A stretch of DNA of 64,000 nucleotides from Nisaea acidiphila (GTDB lineage Bacteria > Pseudomonadota > Alphaproteobacteria > Thalassobaculales > Thalassobaculaceae): assembly GCF_024662015.1 (NCBI RefSeq), contig NZ_CP102480.1, positions 496,001-560,000 of the forward strand, read 5' to 3'. The notes under the pieces are model-generated. The model saw only the letters and a program-made list of their open reading frames with translations. It did no database searches and was not told where the DNA came from. Every line of letters begins with the position of its first letter. Within the stretch, counting starts at the first letter, position 1. Shown piece after piece: positions 33,351-43,047 of this stretch. Made by a program: the position numbers and the translations under genes.

Positions 33351-34136
33351 GTGTCCGTCGTCATCCTCGATCATCCGCGCGAGCGCGAAGACAACGACCG
33401 TATCGCCATAGTCCGCATCAACCGCCCGGATGCGCTGAACGCGCTCAATCTGGAGGTGCGCCAGGAGCTGGCCCGCATCTTCCGCGAGCTGACCGAGGAC
33501 GACGAGGTACTGGCGGTCGTGCTGACCGGCGACGAGAAGGCGTTTGCCGCCGGCGCCGACCTGAAGGACATGGCCGATCGCACCACGGTCGAGATGTTCC
33601 ACCGCAAGACCGAGCGGCTCTGGCAGGCGATCGCCGACTATCCGAAGCCGGTGATCGCCGCGATCAACGGCTACGCCCTCGGCGGCGGGCTGGAGCTGGC
33701 GATGCATTCCGACATCATCGTGATCGGCGAGACCGCCCAGGTCGGCCAGCCGGAGGTCCGGGTCGGCATCATGCCGGGTGCCGGGGGCACCCAGCGCCTG
33801 ACCCGCGCCGTCGGCAAGTTCCAGGCGATGCGGATCTGCCTCACCGGCCGGCCGATCGACGGCAGGGAGGCCTTCGCCATCGGGCTCGCCAGCCAGGTGG
33901 TGCCGGACACGGAGGTCTACGAGACCGCCTACAAGATGGCGAAGGACATCACCCGCATGCCGCCGATCGCCGTGCAGCAGATCAAGTCGGCGATCCTGAA
34001 GGGCCAGGATGCCTCGCTGGAGACCGGCATGGCGCTGGAGCGGGCGATGTTCCAGGGACTTTTCGCCACCGCCGACCAGAGCGAGGGCATGCATGCCTTC
34101 ATCGAGAAGCGCCGCCCCGACTTCAAGGGCGAGTAG
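33351..34136 (+). CDS. paaF: Enoyl-CoA hydratase (PaaF-like)
   Basis: The product has 261 residues, starting at GTG 33351 after GGGAG. The crotonase fold is clear: oxyanion-hole segment AFAAGADLKDMA, then ALGGGLELAMHSDIIV, and the catalytic Glu region QPEVRVGIMPGAGGTQRL. It hydrates a trans-2-enoyl-CoA, probably 2,3-dehydroadipyl-CoA given its neighbours. It is divergent from the thiolase/dehydrogenase operon over a 159-base spacer, so the two units may share a control region. Specificity is not determined by these motifs. Confidence 0.87.
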   Translation: MSVVILDHPREREDNDRIAIVRINRPDALNALNLEVRQELARIFRELTEDDEVLAVVLTGDEKAFAAGADLKDMADRTTVEMFHRKTERLWQAIADYPKPVIAAINGYALGGGLELAMHSDIIVIGETAQVGQPEVRVGIMPGAGGTQRLTRAVGKFQAMRICLTGRPIDGREAFAIGLASQVVPDTEVYETAYKMAKDITRMPPIAVQQIKSAILKGQDASLETGMALERAMFQGLFATADQSEGMHAFIEKRRPDFKGE

Positions 34137-34157
34137 GGCCCCCGATGGAGCGGACGG

Positions 34158-36617
34158 CTATCCGCCGTCCGCCGCCGTCCCCCAGTTCTGCGCCAGCAAC
34201 TGCCTGAGACCCGCGCCCTCGATCATGTCCTCGCCGATGGCATTGCCGAGTTCCCGGTAGGCTTCGAACTGGGACGGATCGAAGAACTGGTCCGCCGTCG
34301 ACTGGTGCGGGAAGTCCGGGTGGTCGGTCTTGTAGCCGCGGGTCTCGAGACTGAGCCCGTCCAGCATCGCCGCCTTCACATAGATCAGCACGCCCTCTTC
34401 CTGCGGCGCGTTACCGCGGGCCGGATAGGTGATGCGGCCGATGATGTAACCGTGGTCCGCCACCTTGCCGTCGACCGGGAAGCCGGTCTTCCGCTGCGGC
34501 ACCAGGCTCGAGACCCGGTTGCGGTAATGGTCGTAGGTCAGCCGCTCGCCGAGTTCCGGCGGTTTGCCATCCTTCTCGTGGGCCTTGACGTAGGTGTCGC
34601 GGTCCTGGAACGCCCGCCCGAACTCGATCTTCACGCCAAAATCCTGGCTGACCCGGCGCACGGAGTTCTGCAGGTCGCCGAACTCGAACTTCGGGTCGGC
34701 GCCGGCGTCCGAGACAAGGATCAGGGGACAGCGGCGCCGGATCAGTTCGTAGATGGCGAGATTCTCGAAATGCCCGCCATCGCTCAGCTGGAACCATTTC
34801 CCCCCTTCCCGCTTCGGTGTGAGACCGATTTCCGAGAGCATGATGTCGAAATGGCTGGGCTTGTCGCTGTACCAGAGAAATTTCCGCGCGTGGCGGTTCC
34901 GGACCCAGTAGCCGAGGCGGATATTGAGCAGGCTCATCAGCCAGGAAACGGAGCGCAACCGGGTCGGTCCGGTCCCGGCCCAGCCGGAATTCGGGTTGGC
35001 GGCGGCGCCGGAAATCGTCATGGCGGTCGCAAGCGTCATATCGCCCCCGGAGAACAGCGCCGTCGGGTGATATCCTCCGGCATCGCCGCCGCAATAGATC
35101 CTGGAGAAGACGAAATTGTCGCCCCCGCGGCGCCGGTAAAGCGCATCCTCCGACTCCACTAGGATCAGGTTGGTATTCACGAGGTGATAGGGCGCCCCGG
35201 TTTCAGGCGCGCTGATGTCCAGCAAGCGCTCCTCGTTCGCGCCCGAAGCCTTGTGGATCCGGTTCTCGCGGACCGCTTCCGGCATGGGCATGAAGGCCTC
35301 CATCAGCCGGTCCCGGTAGAAACGGTGCAACGAGATGTAGTTGGCGTTGACGAAATAGCCGCTGACGATCGCAAGAACCAGAAAACCGAGAAAGACCTTG
35401 TCTCCAACCCCCGCTTTCAAAAGCTCGATCTCGTCCAGATCGGAAACGGTCACGAAGAAGCCGCCCTCCCGGACAATGATGGCGAGGCAGCAGGTGGAAA
35501 TAAGACCACCGACCAGCACGACGATCGCGATTGCAGGAAGAACCAGGGTCTGGACCATTGAGTTCTGAGATTTCTTCGCCGCGTACAGCCCGCTCAGCAG
35601 ACCGGAAACGAGTGCCCCCGCGCCGGCCTGCCCCACGGAATCGATGAATTCGAAGGACCGCGCGGCGACATAGGGCAGGATTCCGACACCGACCAAAAGC
35701 AGACCGGCCGGCACCAGATTCTTCGTCCACCGGTCGAACCGGCGGCGCATCGCGTACGAGAAACGCGCGCCCCAGTTGTCGGCGGCCCCGCTCCCTCCGG
35801 TACGCCGCTTGATGAAGAAAGTCGCCGCGGAAAAGACGAGCGAGATCGCGCAGAACCAGATCAGGAAGAACAGTCCAAGGATCAGAATAAGCTCGTGAAG
35901 ATTGATGAATCCGGGCCGCAGCAGATCCATTATCTCCGGCGAATTCTCCAAGGCACTCGCCTCGGTCGCGGTCTGCCCCCCGAACAGCAGGGTCGGTAGA
36001 TCGATCCACGTATCCCATTTGAAGCCGGTCATCAACACCAGAAATAGGAAGGTGAAGATCGGAATCCATACGAGCAGGTTCAGGATGATCCCTCGCAGCA
36101 CCACGGCAATTCCGGAAAGCAGATCGATATCCGGACCGGGAGCCAGATATTCCGCGTGGTCGCGCAGAAAGCGCAGCATGCCGGTCCAGTGCGCGGACTG
36201 GGAACGGTCTTTCGGCGGCGCCGTTCCATAGGGAAAATCCCCGGAACCCAGCCCATAAGGCCCGAACGCCCCCGGAATTGCCTTGCGCGCCGCCTCGTAG
36301 TTCTTGCCTGTGAGCCAGCTCAGGGACGCACCGATATAACCGCCTCCCGAAACTGTCGACAGGTAGTCGAAGCCTTTCAGCAGATCGCGGCGGGCAAGCG
36401 CCTGAAGCAGCCCCAGTGCGAAAGTCGCGGAGCGAACACCGCCGCCGGAAATTGCGAGACCGGCAAACCGGTCCGCCTCGCCGCCGCCGAATTCCCGACG
36501 TCGGGCGGACAGTTCGGCACGCTCGCGCGCATAGATCTCGCTATCGCAGAAATTTTCGTCCCGGATCTCGTCCTTGGACCGCGATCCGAGCGAACAGAAA
36601 GGTTCACTACCTGCCAT
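34158..36617 (-). CDS. Membrane-embedded patatin-like phospholipase
   Basis: The product has 819 residues, starting at the ATG at 36617 after GGAGGAG. The N-terminal patatin half has the glycine loop AISGGGVRSATFALGLLQAL (about residue 57) and nucleophile STVSGGGYIGASL, where the usual first Gly of GxSxG is Thr. Five or more hydrophobic helices follow (about 170-460). The catalytic Asp appears late, in LSDGGHFENLAIYELI (about residue 635), so the membrane block is inserted between the Ser and Asp halves of one active site. Substrate is presumably membrane lipid. It is unusually long and not part of an obvious operon. Confidence 0.8.
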   Translation of the reverse strand: MAGSEPFCSLGSRSKDEIRDENFCDSEIYARERAELSARRREFGGGEADRFAGLAISGGGVRSATFALGLLQALARRDLLKGFDYLSTVSGGGYIGASLSWLTGKNYEAARKAIPGAFGPYGLGSGDFPYGTAPPKDRSQSAHWTGMLRFLRDHAEYLAPGPDIDLLSGIAVVLRGIILNLLVWIPIFTFLFLVLMTGFKWDTWIDLPTLLFGGQTATEASALENSPEIMDLLRPGFINLHELILILGLFFLIWFCAISLVFSAATFFIKRRTGGSGAADNWGARFSYAMRRRFDRWTKNLVPAGLLLVGVGILPYVAARSFEFIDSVGQAGAGALVSGLLSGLYAAKKSQNSMVQTLVLPAIAIVVLVGGLISTCCLAIIVREGGFFVTVSDLDEIELLKAGVGDKVFLGFLVLAIVSGYFVNANYISLHRFYRDRLMEAFMPMPEAVRENRIHKASGANEERLLDISAPETGAPYHLVNTNLILVESEDALYRRRGGDNFVFSRIYCGGDAGGYHPTALFSGGDMTLATAMTISGAAANPNSGWAGTGPTRLRSVSWLMSLLNIRLGYWVRNRHARKFLWYSDKPSHFDIMLSEIGLTPKREGGKWFQLSDGGHFENLAIYELIRRRCPLILVSDAGADPKFEFGDLQNSVRRVSQDFGVKIEFGRAFQDRDTYVKAHEKDGKPPELGERLTYDHYRNRVSSLVPQRKTGFPVDGKVADHGYIIGRITYPARGNAPQEEGVLIYVKAAMLDGLSLETRGYKTDHPDFPHQSTADQFFDPSQFEAYRELGNAIGEDMIEGAGLRQLLAQNWGTAADGG

Positions 36618-36696
36618 CGCTCCTCCACCATCAAAAATGGCAAAGAGCAATTATTTATGCAACCATTAATTATTTTCTGCGTTTCGCGCCCGGCAA

Positions 36697-37701
36697 TCAG
36701 ATTTGCACCACCAGCTTACCAAAATGGCCGGCCGCCCGCATGGCGTGGAAGGCATCGCGCGCGTCGGCGAAATCGAAAGTCTCGCTGATCACGGGCTTCA
36801 ACTCGTGTTGCGAAATCGCCGCGTTCATCTCCTCGAACATGCGGCGTGAGCCGACATAGATGCCTTGCAGCCGGATCGATTTGCGCATTACAGCCACCGG
36901 ATTCACCTGCCCGCCGGTCAAAATACCGATCAGCCCGATACTGCCGGCAATGCGCGTGGCGGAGATGGAGCGTTCGAGCGTGCCCGCGCCGCCGACCTCG
37001 ACCGTGTGGTCGACACCCTTGCCGTTCGTCAGCTCAAGCACCTTCTCGTGCCATTCCGGATGGGTCCGGTAATTGATCACCTCATCGGCGCCCATCCGCT
37101 TCAGGCGTTCGATCTTCTCGTCGCTGGAAGAGGTGCAGATCGTGCGCACGCCCATCAGCTTGCAGAATTGCAGGGCGAAGACGGAGACACCGCCGGTACC
37201 GAGTAGCAGTACGGTCGTGCCGGATTTGACCCGCGCCACCTCGACCAGCGAATGCCAGGCCGTCAGCGCGGCGCAGGGCAGCGTGGCCCCTTCCTCGAAG
37301 CTCATATGATCCGGCAGGGCGACGAGACCGTCCTCACCGAGCACCCTATATTCCGTCAGCATGCCGTCGAGTGCCCCGCCGAGCGCGCGGGTGGTCAGCT
37401 CCGCGTTCACGTCGCCGTCGATCCAGCCCTGGAAAAAGCAACCGCAGACCCGGTCGCCGGCCTTCCAGCGGGTGACGCCCTCGCCGACCTCGACCACCTC
37501 GCCCGCGCCGTCCGAATTCGGAATGCGCGGATAGGGAATGTTGCGCGGCACCGGATCCTCGATTGTCGAGAGATCGCGATAGTTAATCGAGGAGGCCCGC
37601 ACCCGCACCAGCACCTGGCCGAAACCTGGCTTCGGATTCGGACGCTCGTTCAGCGCCAGCGCATCGACGCCGCCGTCGGAGACGATCTCATAGGCTTTCA
37701 T
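36697..37701 (-). CDS. MDR-family alcohol dehydrogenase / quinone oxidoreductase
   Basis: This 334-residue medium-chain reductase uses NAD(P)H. The nucleotide motif is LLLGTGGVSVFALQFCK near residue 165, and the catalytic domain has SSINYRDLSTIED and PNSDGAGEVVEVGEGV. The structural-zinc cysteine cluster of classic alcohol dehydrogenases is missing, pointing to the zinc-independent branch. It follows the SDR gene by 25 bases and is the third gene of the BKACE operon, so it may reduce or oxidise an intermediate of that pathway. Confidence 0.83.
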   Translation of the reverse strand: MKAYEIVSDGGVDALALNERPNPKPGFGQVLVRVRASSINYRDLSTIEDPVPRNIPYPRIPNSDGAGEVVEVGEGVTRWKAGDRVCGCFFQGWIDGDVNAELTTRALGGALDGMLTEYRVLGEDGLVALPDHMSFEEGATLPCAALTAWHSLVEVARVKSGTTVLLLGTGGVSVFALQFCKLMGVRTICTSSSDEKIERLKRMGADEVINYRTHPEWHEKVLELTNGKGVDHTVEVGGAGTLERSISATRIAGSIGLIGILTGGQVNPVAVMRKSIRLQGIYVGSRRMFEEMNAAISQHELKPVISETFDFADARDAFHAMRAAGHFGKLVVQI

Positions 37702-37726
37702 CGCAACTCTCCCGGTGAATGTCGGA

Positions 37727-38488
37727 TCAGGCGCCGAAGCGGCCGCAATCGATCAGCAGGGTCTGCCCGGTCACGGCACCGTTGGCGCAGAAGAACAGCA
37801 TGGTCTCGGCGATGTCTTCCGGCTCCACCATGCGCTTCAGCAGCGAATTGGCAACCGAGGTGTCCTTGCGCGACTGCGGCCAGACATCGGTCCAGGGCGT
37901 CCTGACCAGCCCCGGCGCCACCGCGTTCACACGGACTTCCGGCGCCATCGCCTTGGCGAGGTTCTTGGTCAGGTTCATCAGCGCGCCCTTGGATGCCGCA
38001 TAGGCGATCGAACTGCCGATCCCGCCGAAGGCCGCGATGGAGGCCGTATTGACGATGCAGCCCCGGCTCTCCGTCAGCGCCGGACGCGCGGCGCGGGCGC
38101 AGCGGAACGGACCCAGCAGGTTGGTGTGCAGTATCTGCGACCAGAACTCCTCCGTCATCGCCTCGAGATCCTCGAACGGGATCGGCTCGATGGAGACCGG
38201 CGTGCCGGCATTGTTGATCAGAATGTCCAGCCCGCCGAGCGCATCGATGGCGTCGGCGACCATGCGGTCCGCGTCCTTCGGGTCGGCGACATTGCCGGCA
38301 ATGGCCTGGGCCGTGAGGCCGGCCTGGCGGAAGGCCGCCACCGTCTCCTCGCCGCGCACATCGTCTGGCAGATGGTTGACCGCGACCTCGGCGCCGCACT
38401 CGGCCAGCAGTTTCGCCGCAGCCCGCCCGATGCCCGACGCGCCGCCGGTGACGAGGGCCTTCTTGCCGCTCAGATCGGCCTTCAGCAT
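37727..38488 (-). CDS. Short-chain dehydrogenase/reductase
   Basis: The product is a 253-residue classical SDR. The cofactor motif is VTGGASGIGRAA (about residue 17), NNAG is present near residue 92, the catalytic Ser sits in NTASIAAFGG and the Tyr/Lys pair in AYAASKGALMN. The C-terminal VAPGLVRTPW is typical. Substrate is unknown; the neighbouring BKACE suggests a beta-hydroxy/beta-keto acid. It lies 14 bases after the BKACE gene. Confidence 0.88.
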   Translation of the reverse strand: MLKADLSGKKALVTGGASGIGRAAAKLLAECGAEVAVNHLPDDVRGEETVAAFRQAGLTAQAIAGNVADPKDADRMVADAIDALGGLDILINNAGTPVSIEPIPFEDLEAMTEEFWSQILHTNLLGPFRCARAARPALTESRGCIVNTASIAAFGGIGSSIAYAASKGALMNLTKNLAKAMAPEVRVNAVAPGLVRTPWTDVWPQSRKDTSVANSLLKRMVEPEDIAETMLFFCANGAVTGQTLLIDCGRFGA

Positions 38489-38502
38489 ATCCCTCTCCCC
38501 GG

Positions 38503-39387
38503 TCAGGCGTTGCTGCCGAGCTTGAAGGCGGCGCGCGCCTCGCTCGGATCCGCGACTTCGCCGCCGATATTCTCGATGATCTGCACCGCGCGCTCGACCA
38601 GCTGGCCGTTATTCTTCGCGAGTTCTCCCCGGGCCATATAGAGATTGTCCTCAAGCCCGACACGGGTATGACCGCCGAGCATCGCGGCCTGCGCCACCAT
38701 CGGGAATTCGGTGCGCGAGATGCCGAAGCCGGACCAGATCGCGTCCTCGGGCAGCAGGCTCTTCATGAAAGCCATGCTTTCCGGCGTCGCCGGCGCCCCC
38801 CACGGAATACCGAGGCAGAGCTGGAAGAGCGCCGGGGATTCGAGATGGCCTTCCTTGATCAGCTGTTTCGCCAGCAGAACATGGCCGCTGTCGAACACTT
38901 CCAGCTCCGGCTTCACCCCGAGCTCCTTCGCCCGGTCGGCCATGGCACGGAGATGCTTCGGCACATTGACCATCGCGCGCTCGCCGAAATTCAGTGTCGC
39001 GACATCGAGCGTACAGATATCCGGCAGCAGATCCGCAATGTGCTGCATGCGGACATCCGGCGTCTTCATATTCGTGCCTGCATCGAACGCGATCGGCTCC
39101 ACATCGCCCGGAATGAAACTGCCGCCCGGGCCGGTCGTGAGGTTTATGACGACGTCCGAGCCACTGTCCCGGATGCGCCCGACGGTTTCACGATAGAGTT
39201 CCAGATCCATGCTCGCCTTTCCGGTCTCCGGATCGCGGACATGGATATGGACGACGGCAGCGCCCGCCTTGCGCGCCTCCAGCGCGGCATCGGCTATCTG
39301 CTTCGGCGTGACCGGCACGGCGTCGCTCTTGCCGGCGGTGTCGGCGCTGCCCGTCAGGGCACAGGTAATCACGGTTTTCTGGCTCAT
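38503..39387 (-). CDS. BKACE-family beta-keto acid cleavage enzyme
   Basis: The product has 294 residues. ATG 39387 is selected since GGGGAG lies 5 bases upstream. BKACE (DUF849) enzymes condense a beta-keto acid with acetyl-CoA to give acetoacetate and a new CoA ester. The zinc-binding HIHVRDPETG motif is at about residue 46. Further family parts are NLTTGPGG and FSFDxG-like FDAGTNMKTPDV. The substrate could be 3-keto-5-aminohexanoate, dehydrocarnitine or another beta-keto acid. It leads a three-gene operon with an SDR that could form the keto acid. Confidence 0.87.
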   Translation of the reverse strand: MSQKTVITCALTGSADTAGKSDAVPVTPKQIADAALEARKAGAAVVHIHVRDPETGKASMDLELYRETVGRIRDSGSDVVINLTTGPGGSFIPGDVEPIAFDAGTNMKTPDVRMQHIADLLPDICTLDVATLNFGERAMVNVPKHLRAMADRAKELGVKPELEVFDSGHVLLAKQLIKEGHLESPALFQLCLGIPWGAPATPESMAFMKSLLPEDAIWSGFGISRTEFPMVAQAAMLGGHTRVGLEDNLYMARGELAKNNGQLVERAVQIIENIGGEVADPSEARAAFKLGSNA

Positions 39388-39570
39388 TTCGCTCCCCATG
39401 CGGATGCCGTCTGGTTGCGCCTTCCGAAGTGTGGAAAGATATTCCACGGCGCTTGTCTCTAAAGGCGCCGCATCTTAGGGAAGCCCTCTTTCCGGAGTCC
39501 ACGCCGGTTCGAGCATGGATTTCCCCCCGCCCGCGCACGAATGCGCTCCGATCAGACGAGTCATGAGATC

Positions 39571-41157
39571 ATGAGAAACCTTCAGCTTCCCGGCCGCTCC
39601 CCCGTTTTCGCGCGCAATGCGGCGATCGCGACCAGCCATCCGCTTGCGACGGCCGCCGGCCTCTCGATCCTGAAATCCGGCGGCAACGCGGTCGACGCGG
39701 CCATCGCGGCCTGCGCCGTGATGTGCGTGGTGGAGCCGGCCATGACTGGTATCGGCGGCGACTGTTTCGCACTCTATGCGCCGAAGGGCGCCTCGAAGCC
39801 GGTCGCGCTCAACGGCTCGGGCAAGGCCCCGAAAGCCGCCACGCTCGCGAAACTGAAAGAGCTCGGCATCGAGGACGAGATCCCGCTGCACAGCCCGCAC
39901 GCGGTGACCGTGCCGGGCGCCATCGCCGCCTGGTCCAAACTGCTGGCCGATCACGGCTCCAAGAGCTTTGCCGAGATCCTGGCTCCGGCGATCGAATATG
40001 CCGAACACGGCTATGTCGTGCATTCCCGCGTCGCCTTCGACTGGGAAGGCGAGGTCGAGGAGCTTGCCGCCGATCCGGACACCGCCCGGGTCATGCTGGT
40101 CGACGGCAAGGCACCGAAAGCCGGATCGATCCACAGCCAACCGCAGCTCGCCGAGACGCTGAAGAAGATCGCCGCCGGCGGCCGCGACGCCTTCTATACG
40201 GGCGAGGTCGCGGAAGATATGGTCGCGAAACTGAATTCCGTCGGCGGCCTGCACACGATGGAGGATTTCGCAGCGGCCGACGCCGAATATGTCGAGCCGA
40301 TCAGGACCGACTATCGCGGCTACGACATCTACGAATGCCCGCCGAACGGCCAGGGCATCTGCGCCCTTATGATCCTCAACATCCTTTCGGGCTTCGACGT
40401 CGCGTCATTGAGCGAGGCCGACCGGGTGCACCTGATCGCGGAAGCGACCAAGATCGGCTACAACCAGCGCAACGCCTATGTCGCCGACCCGAAATTCGCC
40501 GACGTGCCGGTCGAGTGGATGCTGGGCGAAGAGCACACGGCGCAGATGCGCGCCATGGTCGACATGACGAAGGCCGGGAACTTCAAGGACAGCGACTTCC
40601 CCGTCCATCGCGACACGATTTATCTCTCCTGCATCGACGAGCAGGGCAACGCGGTCTCCTTCATCAACTCGCTCTTCTCCGGCTTCGGCAGCATGATCAT
40701 GGCGCCGAAGTCAGGCGTCATGCTGCACAGCCGGGGCAACAGCTTCCATGTGAAGGAAGGCCATCCGAACTGCATCGAGCCGCGCAAGCGCCCGATGCAC
40801 ACCATCATCCCGGGCTTCGTCTTCAAGGGCGGCACCCCGGTCGCCCCGTTCGGCGTGATGGGCGGGCAATACCAGTCCACCGGGCAGGCCAACTTCATTT
40901 CCAACGTGGTCGACCGCGGCCTCGACATGCAGGAGGCGATGGACGCGCCGCGCAGCTTCGCCACCACCGAAGGCGTGCTTCAGGTCGAATGCACTTTCGA
41001 GGAGGCGACCTACGCCACCCTTGAAGCGCGCGGCCACACGCTGGAGCGGGTCGACAAACCGATCGGCGGTAGCCAGTGCATCTGGCGCGATCCGGAAACC
41101 GGTATCCTTCAGGCGGGTTCCGACCCGCGCAAGGACGGCCACGCCTCCGGTTACTGA
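39571..41157 (+). CDS. ggt: Gamma-glutamyltransferase family protein
   Basis: This Ntn-hydrolase precursor of about 528 residues matures by self-cleavage before a threonine, seen here in HRDTIYLSCIDEQGNAVSFINS (about residue 355 on). The family segments HPLATAAGLSILKSGGNAVDAAIAA, GIGGDCFALY and HAVTVPGAIAAW are present. The C-terminal SGPxSP-like region reads APFGVMGGQYQSTGQ. No clear signal peptide is visible, unlike periplasmic E. coli Ggt. ATG 39541 is an alternative start. The enzyme cleaves gamma-glutamyl amides such as glutathione. A Gfo/Idh/MocA gene follows by 29 bases. Confidence 0.88.
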   Translation: MRNLQLPGRSPVFARNAAIATSHPLATAAGLSILKSGGNAVDAAIAACAVMCVVEPAMTGIGGDCFALYAPKGASKPVALNGSGKAPKAATLAKLKELGIEDEIPLHSPHAVTVPGAIAAWSKLLADHGSKSFAEILAPAIEYAEHGYVVHSRVAFDWEGEVEELAADPDTARVMLVDGKAPKAGSIHSQPQLAETLKKIAAGGRDAFYTGEVAEDMVAKLNSVGGLHTMEDFAAADAEYVEPIRTDYRGYDIYECPPNGQGICALMILNILSGFDVASLSEADRVHLIAEATKIGYNQRNAYVADPKFADVPVEWMLGEEHTAQMRAMVDMTKAGNFKDSDFPVHRDTIYLSCIDEQGNAVSFINSLFSGFGSMIMAPKSGVMLHSRGNSFHVKEGHPNCIEPRKRPMHTIIPGFVFKGGTPVAPFGVMGGQYQSTGQANFISNVVDRGLDMQEAMDAPRSFATTEGVLQVECTFEEATYATLEARGHTLERVDKPIGGSQCIWRDPETGILQAGSDPRKDGHASGY

Positions 41158-41186
41158 CCGACACTCAGCGAAAGACCTGAAGACAT

Positions 41187-42152
41187 ATGAGCAAGCGTTA
41201 CAATCTCGTCGTCATCGGCCTCGGCATCATGGGCCGCCGGATGATCCAGTACATGATCCCGCATGACCGGTTCGCGGTTGTCGGCGCGTGGGATCCGTCG
41301 GCGGAGTCCGTGGCTGCAGCGAAGGCCGAGTTCCCCGACCTCAAGATCTGGGACAGCGCCGAGGCGATGATCGCGGCGGCGGAGACGGAGCTGGTCTACA
41401 TCGCCTGCCCGCCGGCCTTCCACAAGCACTATGCCGACCTCGCGATGGACGCGGGCAAGCCGGTCTATTGCGAGAAGCCGCTCGGCATCTCCGTGCCGGA
41501 GAGCGAGGCGATGGTCCGCCGTCTGGAAGAGACGAAGACACCGAACGTCGTCAATTTCTCGCAGGCGTCCCTTGAGGGTGTCGAGATCATCGAAGCCGCG
41601 ATGAAGAACGGCGAGATGGGCGAGATCGTCGGCGCCGAGCTGGTGATGCATTTCTCGCAATGGCCGCGCGATTGGCAGGCCGACGCCGACTGGCTGCGCT
41701 TCCGCGACCAGGGCGGATACACGCGCGAGGTGACCTCCCACTATCTCTACATCACCGAGCGTTTCCTCGGCCGCGCCAAGCTGCTCTGGAGCAAGCCGAC
41801 CTACCAGGCCGATCCGAAGCTCTGCGAGACCCATGTCCACGCCATGCTGGATTGCAGCGGCGTGCCGGTGAGCTATGGCGGGGCCGTGGGCGGCATTGGC
41901 CCGGACCGGATCGAGGGGACCTTTTACGGCACCAAGAAGAGCTTCCGGCTCAGCACCTTCTACATTCTCGAGCAAACCACAGGCGGCGCCTGGGAGCTGG
42001 CGATGGAATTGCCGGAAGACCCGCGTGCAGTCTCCGTCCCACGTCAGATCGACAATGTGGCCCGCTGGATGGACGGCGGCGCCCACACCATGCCGTCGGC
42101 GGCGGACGCGCTCTCGGTGCAGAAGCTCGTCGAAGGCATTCTTGCCGACTGA
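41187..42152 (+). CDS. Gfo/Idh/MocA-family NAD(P)-dependent oxidoreductase
   Basis: This 321-residue oxidoreductase has an N-terminal Rossmann fold (LVVIGLGIMGRRMIQ) and the family's hallmark VYCEKPLG near residue 97. The C-terminal alpha/beta domain carries WLRFRDQGGYTREVTSHYLYI with the likely catalytic His. Substrates in the family are sugars, inositols, amino acids or related compounds. It is probably co-transcribed with the gamma-glutamyltransferase. The substrate is unknown. Confidence 0.87.
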   Translation: MSKRYNLVVIGLGIMGRRMIQYMIPHDRFAVVGAWDPSAESVAAAKAEFPDLKIWDSAEAMIAAAETELVYIACPPAFHKHYADLAMDAGKPVYCEKPLGISVPESEAMVRRLEETKTPNVVNFSQASLEGVEIIEAAMKNGEMGEIVGAELVMHFSQWPRDWQADADWLRFRDQGGYTREVTSHYLYITERFLGRAKLLWSKPTYQADPKLCETHVHAMLDCSGVPVSYGGAVGGIGPDRIEGTFYGTKKSFRLSTFYILEQTTGGAWELAMELPEDPRAVSVPRQIDNVARWMDGGAHTMPSAADALSVQKLVEGILAD

Positions 42153-42175
42153 CCGAAGATTCGGCTCCCGGCGGT

Positions 42176-43042
42176 TCAGACTGCCGGGAGCTGTTCCCTC
42201 AAGGCATCGAGTTTGGCCGAGCGATATCCCCGACGCGTGACCATCAGCGTCCGGATGGCAGCAAACTTGCCGGCAAGCGGCTTGCGGCTGAACCGTCCGC
42301 TCGAATTGATCGCCTCCAACACCGACTGGGGCACGACGCAGAAGCCGGTCCCGGCCGAAACGCAGGCCAGCATCGCGAGATAGGAGCCGACAGACAGCAC
42401 CGTGCCCGGCGCAATGCCGGACTCAAGCAACCAGTCCTCCAAGTAGCGCCGGTAGGCGCAGCCCTGCTCGAAGGCGATCATGGTGCAGCCGCTCAAGTCG
42501 CCCGGATCGTCCAGCGGGCCGAAACTTTCCGGTGCCACCAGCACCAGTGCCTCCTCGAAGACCGGCTCGGAGACTAGGTCCTCATGCCGGACCGGTTCCG
42601 CGACGAAACCGACATCGATCTCCCGCCCGAGAAGCTTTCCGACGATTTCGCCTGCCGTCCCGGTCACGACATTGGCCGCGACCTCGGGACAGGCAGCGTG
42701 AAAGCGCGACAGCAGATCCGGCAACCGCGCGGCGGCGGTGCTTTCCATCGTCCCGATCCGGAACGGCCCGCGCGGCACGTCTCGGCTGAGCGCGTCTGAC
42801 GCCTCCTCCGAGAGATCCAGGAGGCGTTGCGCGTAGCTCAGCAGCAGTTCGCCTTCCGGCGTCAGTGCGATACCACGCTTGCGGCGCTGGAACAGGGTTT
42901 TCTCCAATTGTTCCTCAAGCTGCTTCATCCGGGTGCTGACATTCGACTGCACACGGTTCAGCTTCTTCGCGGCGCCGGAGACACTGCCTTCCCGGGCGAC
43001 CGCACGGAACATCTCAAGAGTTCTGAGGTCCAGGCCCTGCAT
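42176..43042 (-). CDS. LysR-type transcriptional regulator
   Basis: The product has 288 residues. The N-terminal winged helix-turn-helix (LRTLEMFRAVAREGSVSGAAKKLNRVQSNVSTRMKQLEEQL, residues about 5-45) and the co-inducer domain after residue 90 (GPFRIGTMESTAAARLPDLLSRF) are typical LysR. It is divergent from an MFS gene, a common target arrangement. A perfect T-N11-A palindrome lies 6 bases upstream of its start. The inducer is unknown. Confidence 0.93.
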   Translation of the reverse strand: MQGLDLRTLEMFRAVAREGSVSGAAKKLNRVQSNVSTRMKQLEEQLEKTLFQRRKRGIALTPEGELLLSYAQRLLDLSEEASDALSRDVPRGPFRIGTMESTAAARLPDLLSRFHAACPEVAANVVTGTAGEIVGKLLGREIDVGFVAEPVRHEDLVSEPVFEEALVLVAPESFGPLDDPGDLSGCTMIAFEQGCAYRRYLEDWLLESGIAPGTVLSVGSYLAMLACVSAGTGFCVVPQSVLEAINSSGRFSRKPLAGKFAAIRTLMVTRRGYRSAKLDALREQLPAV

Positions 43043-43047
43043 AGCTT

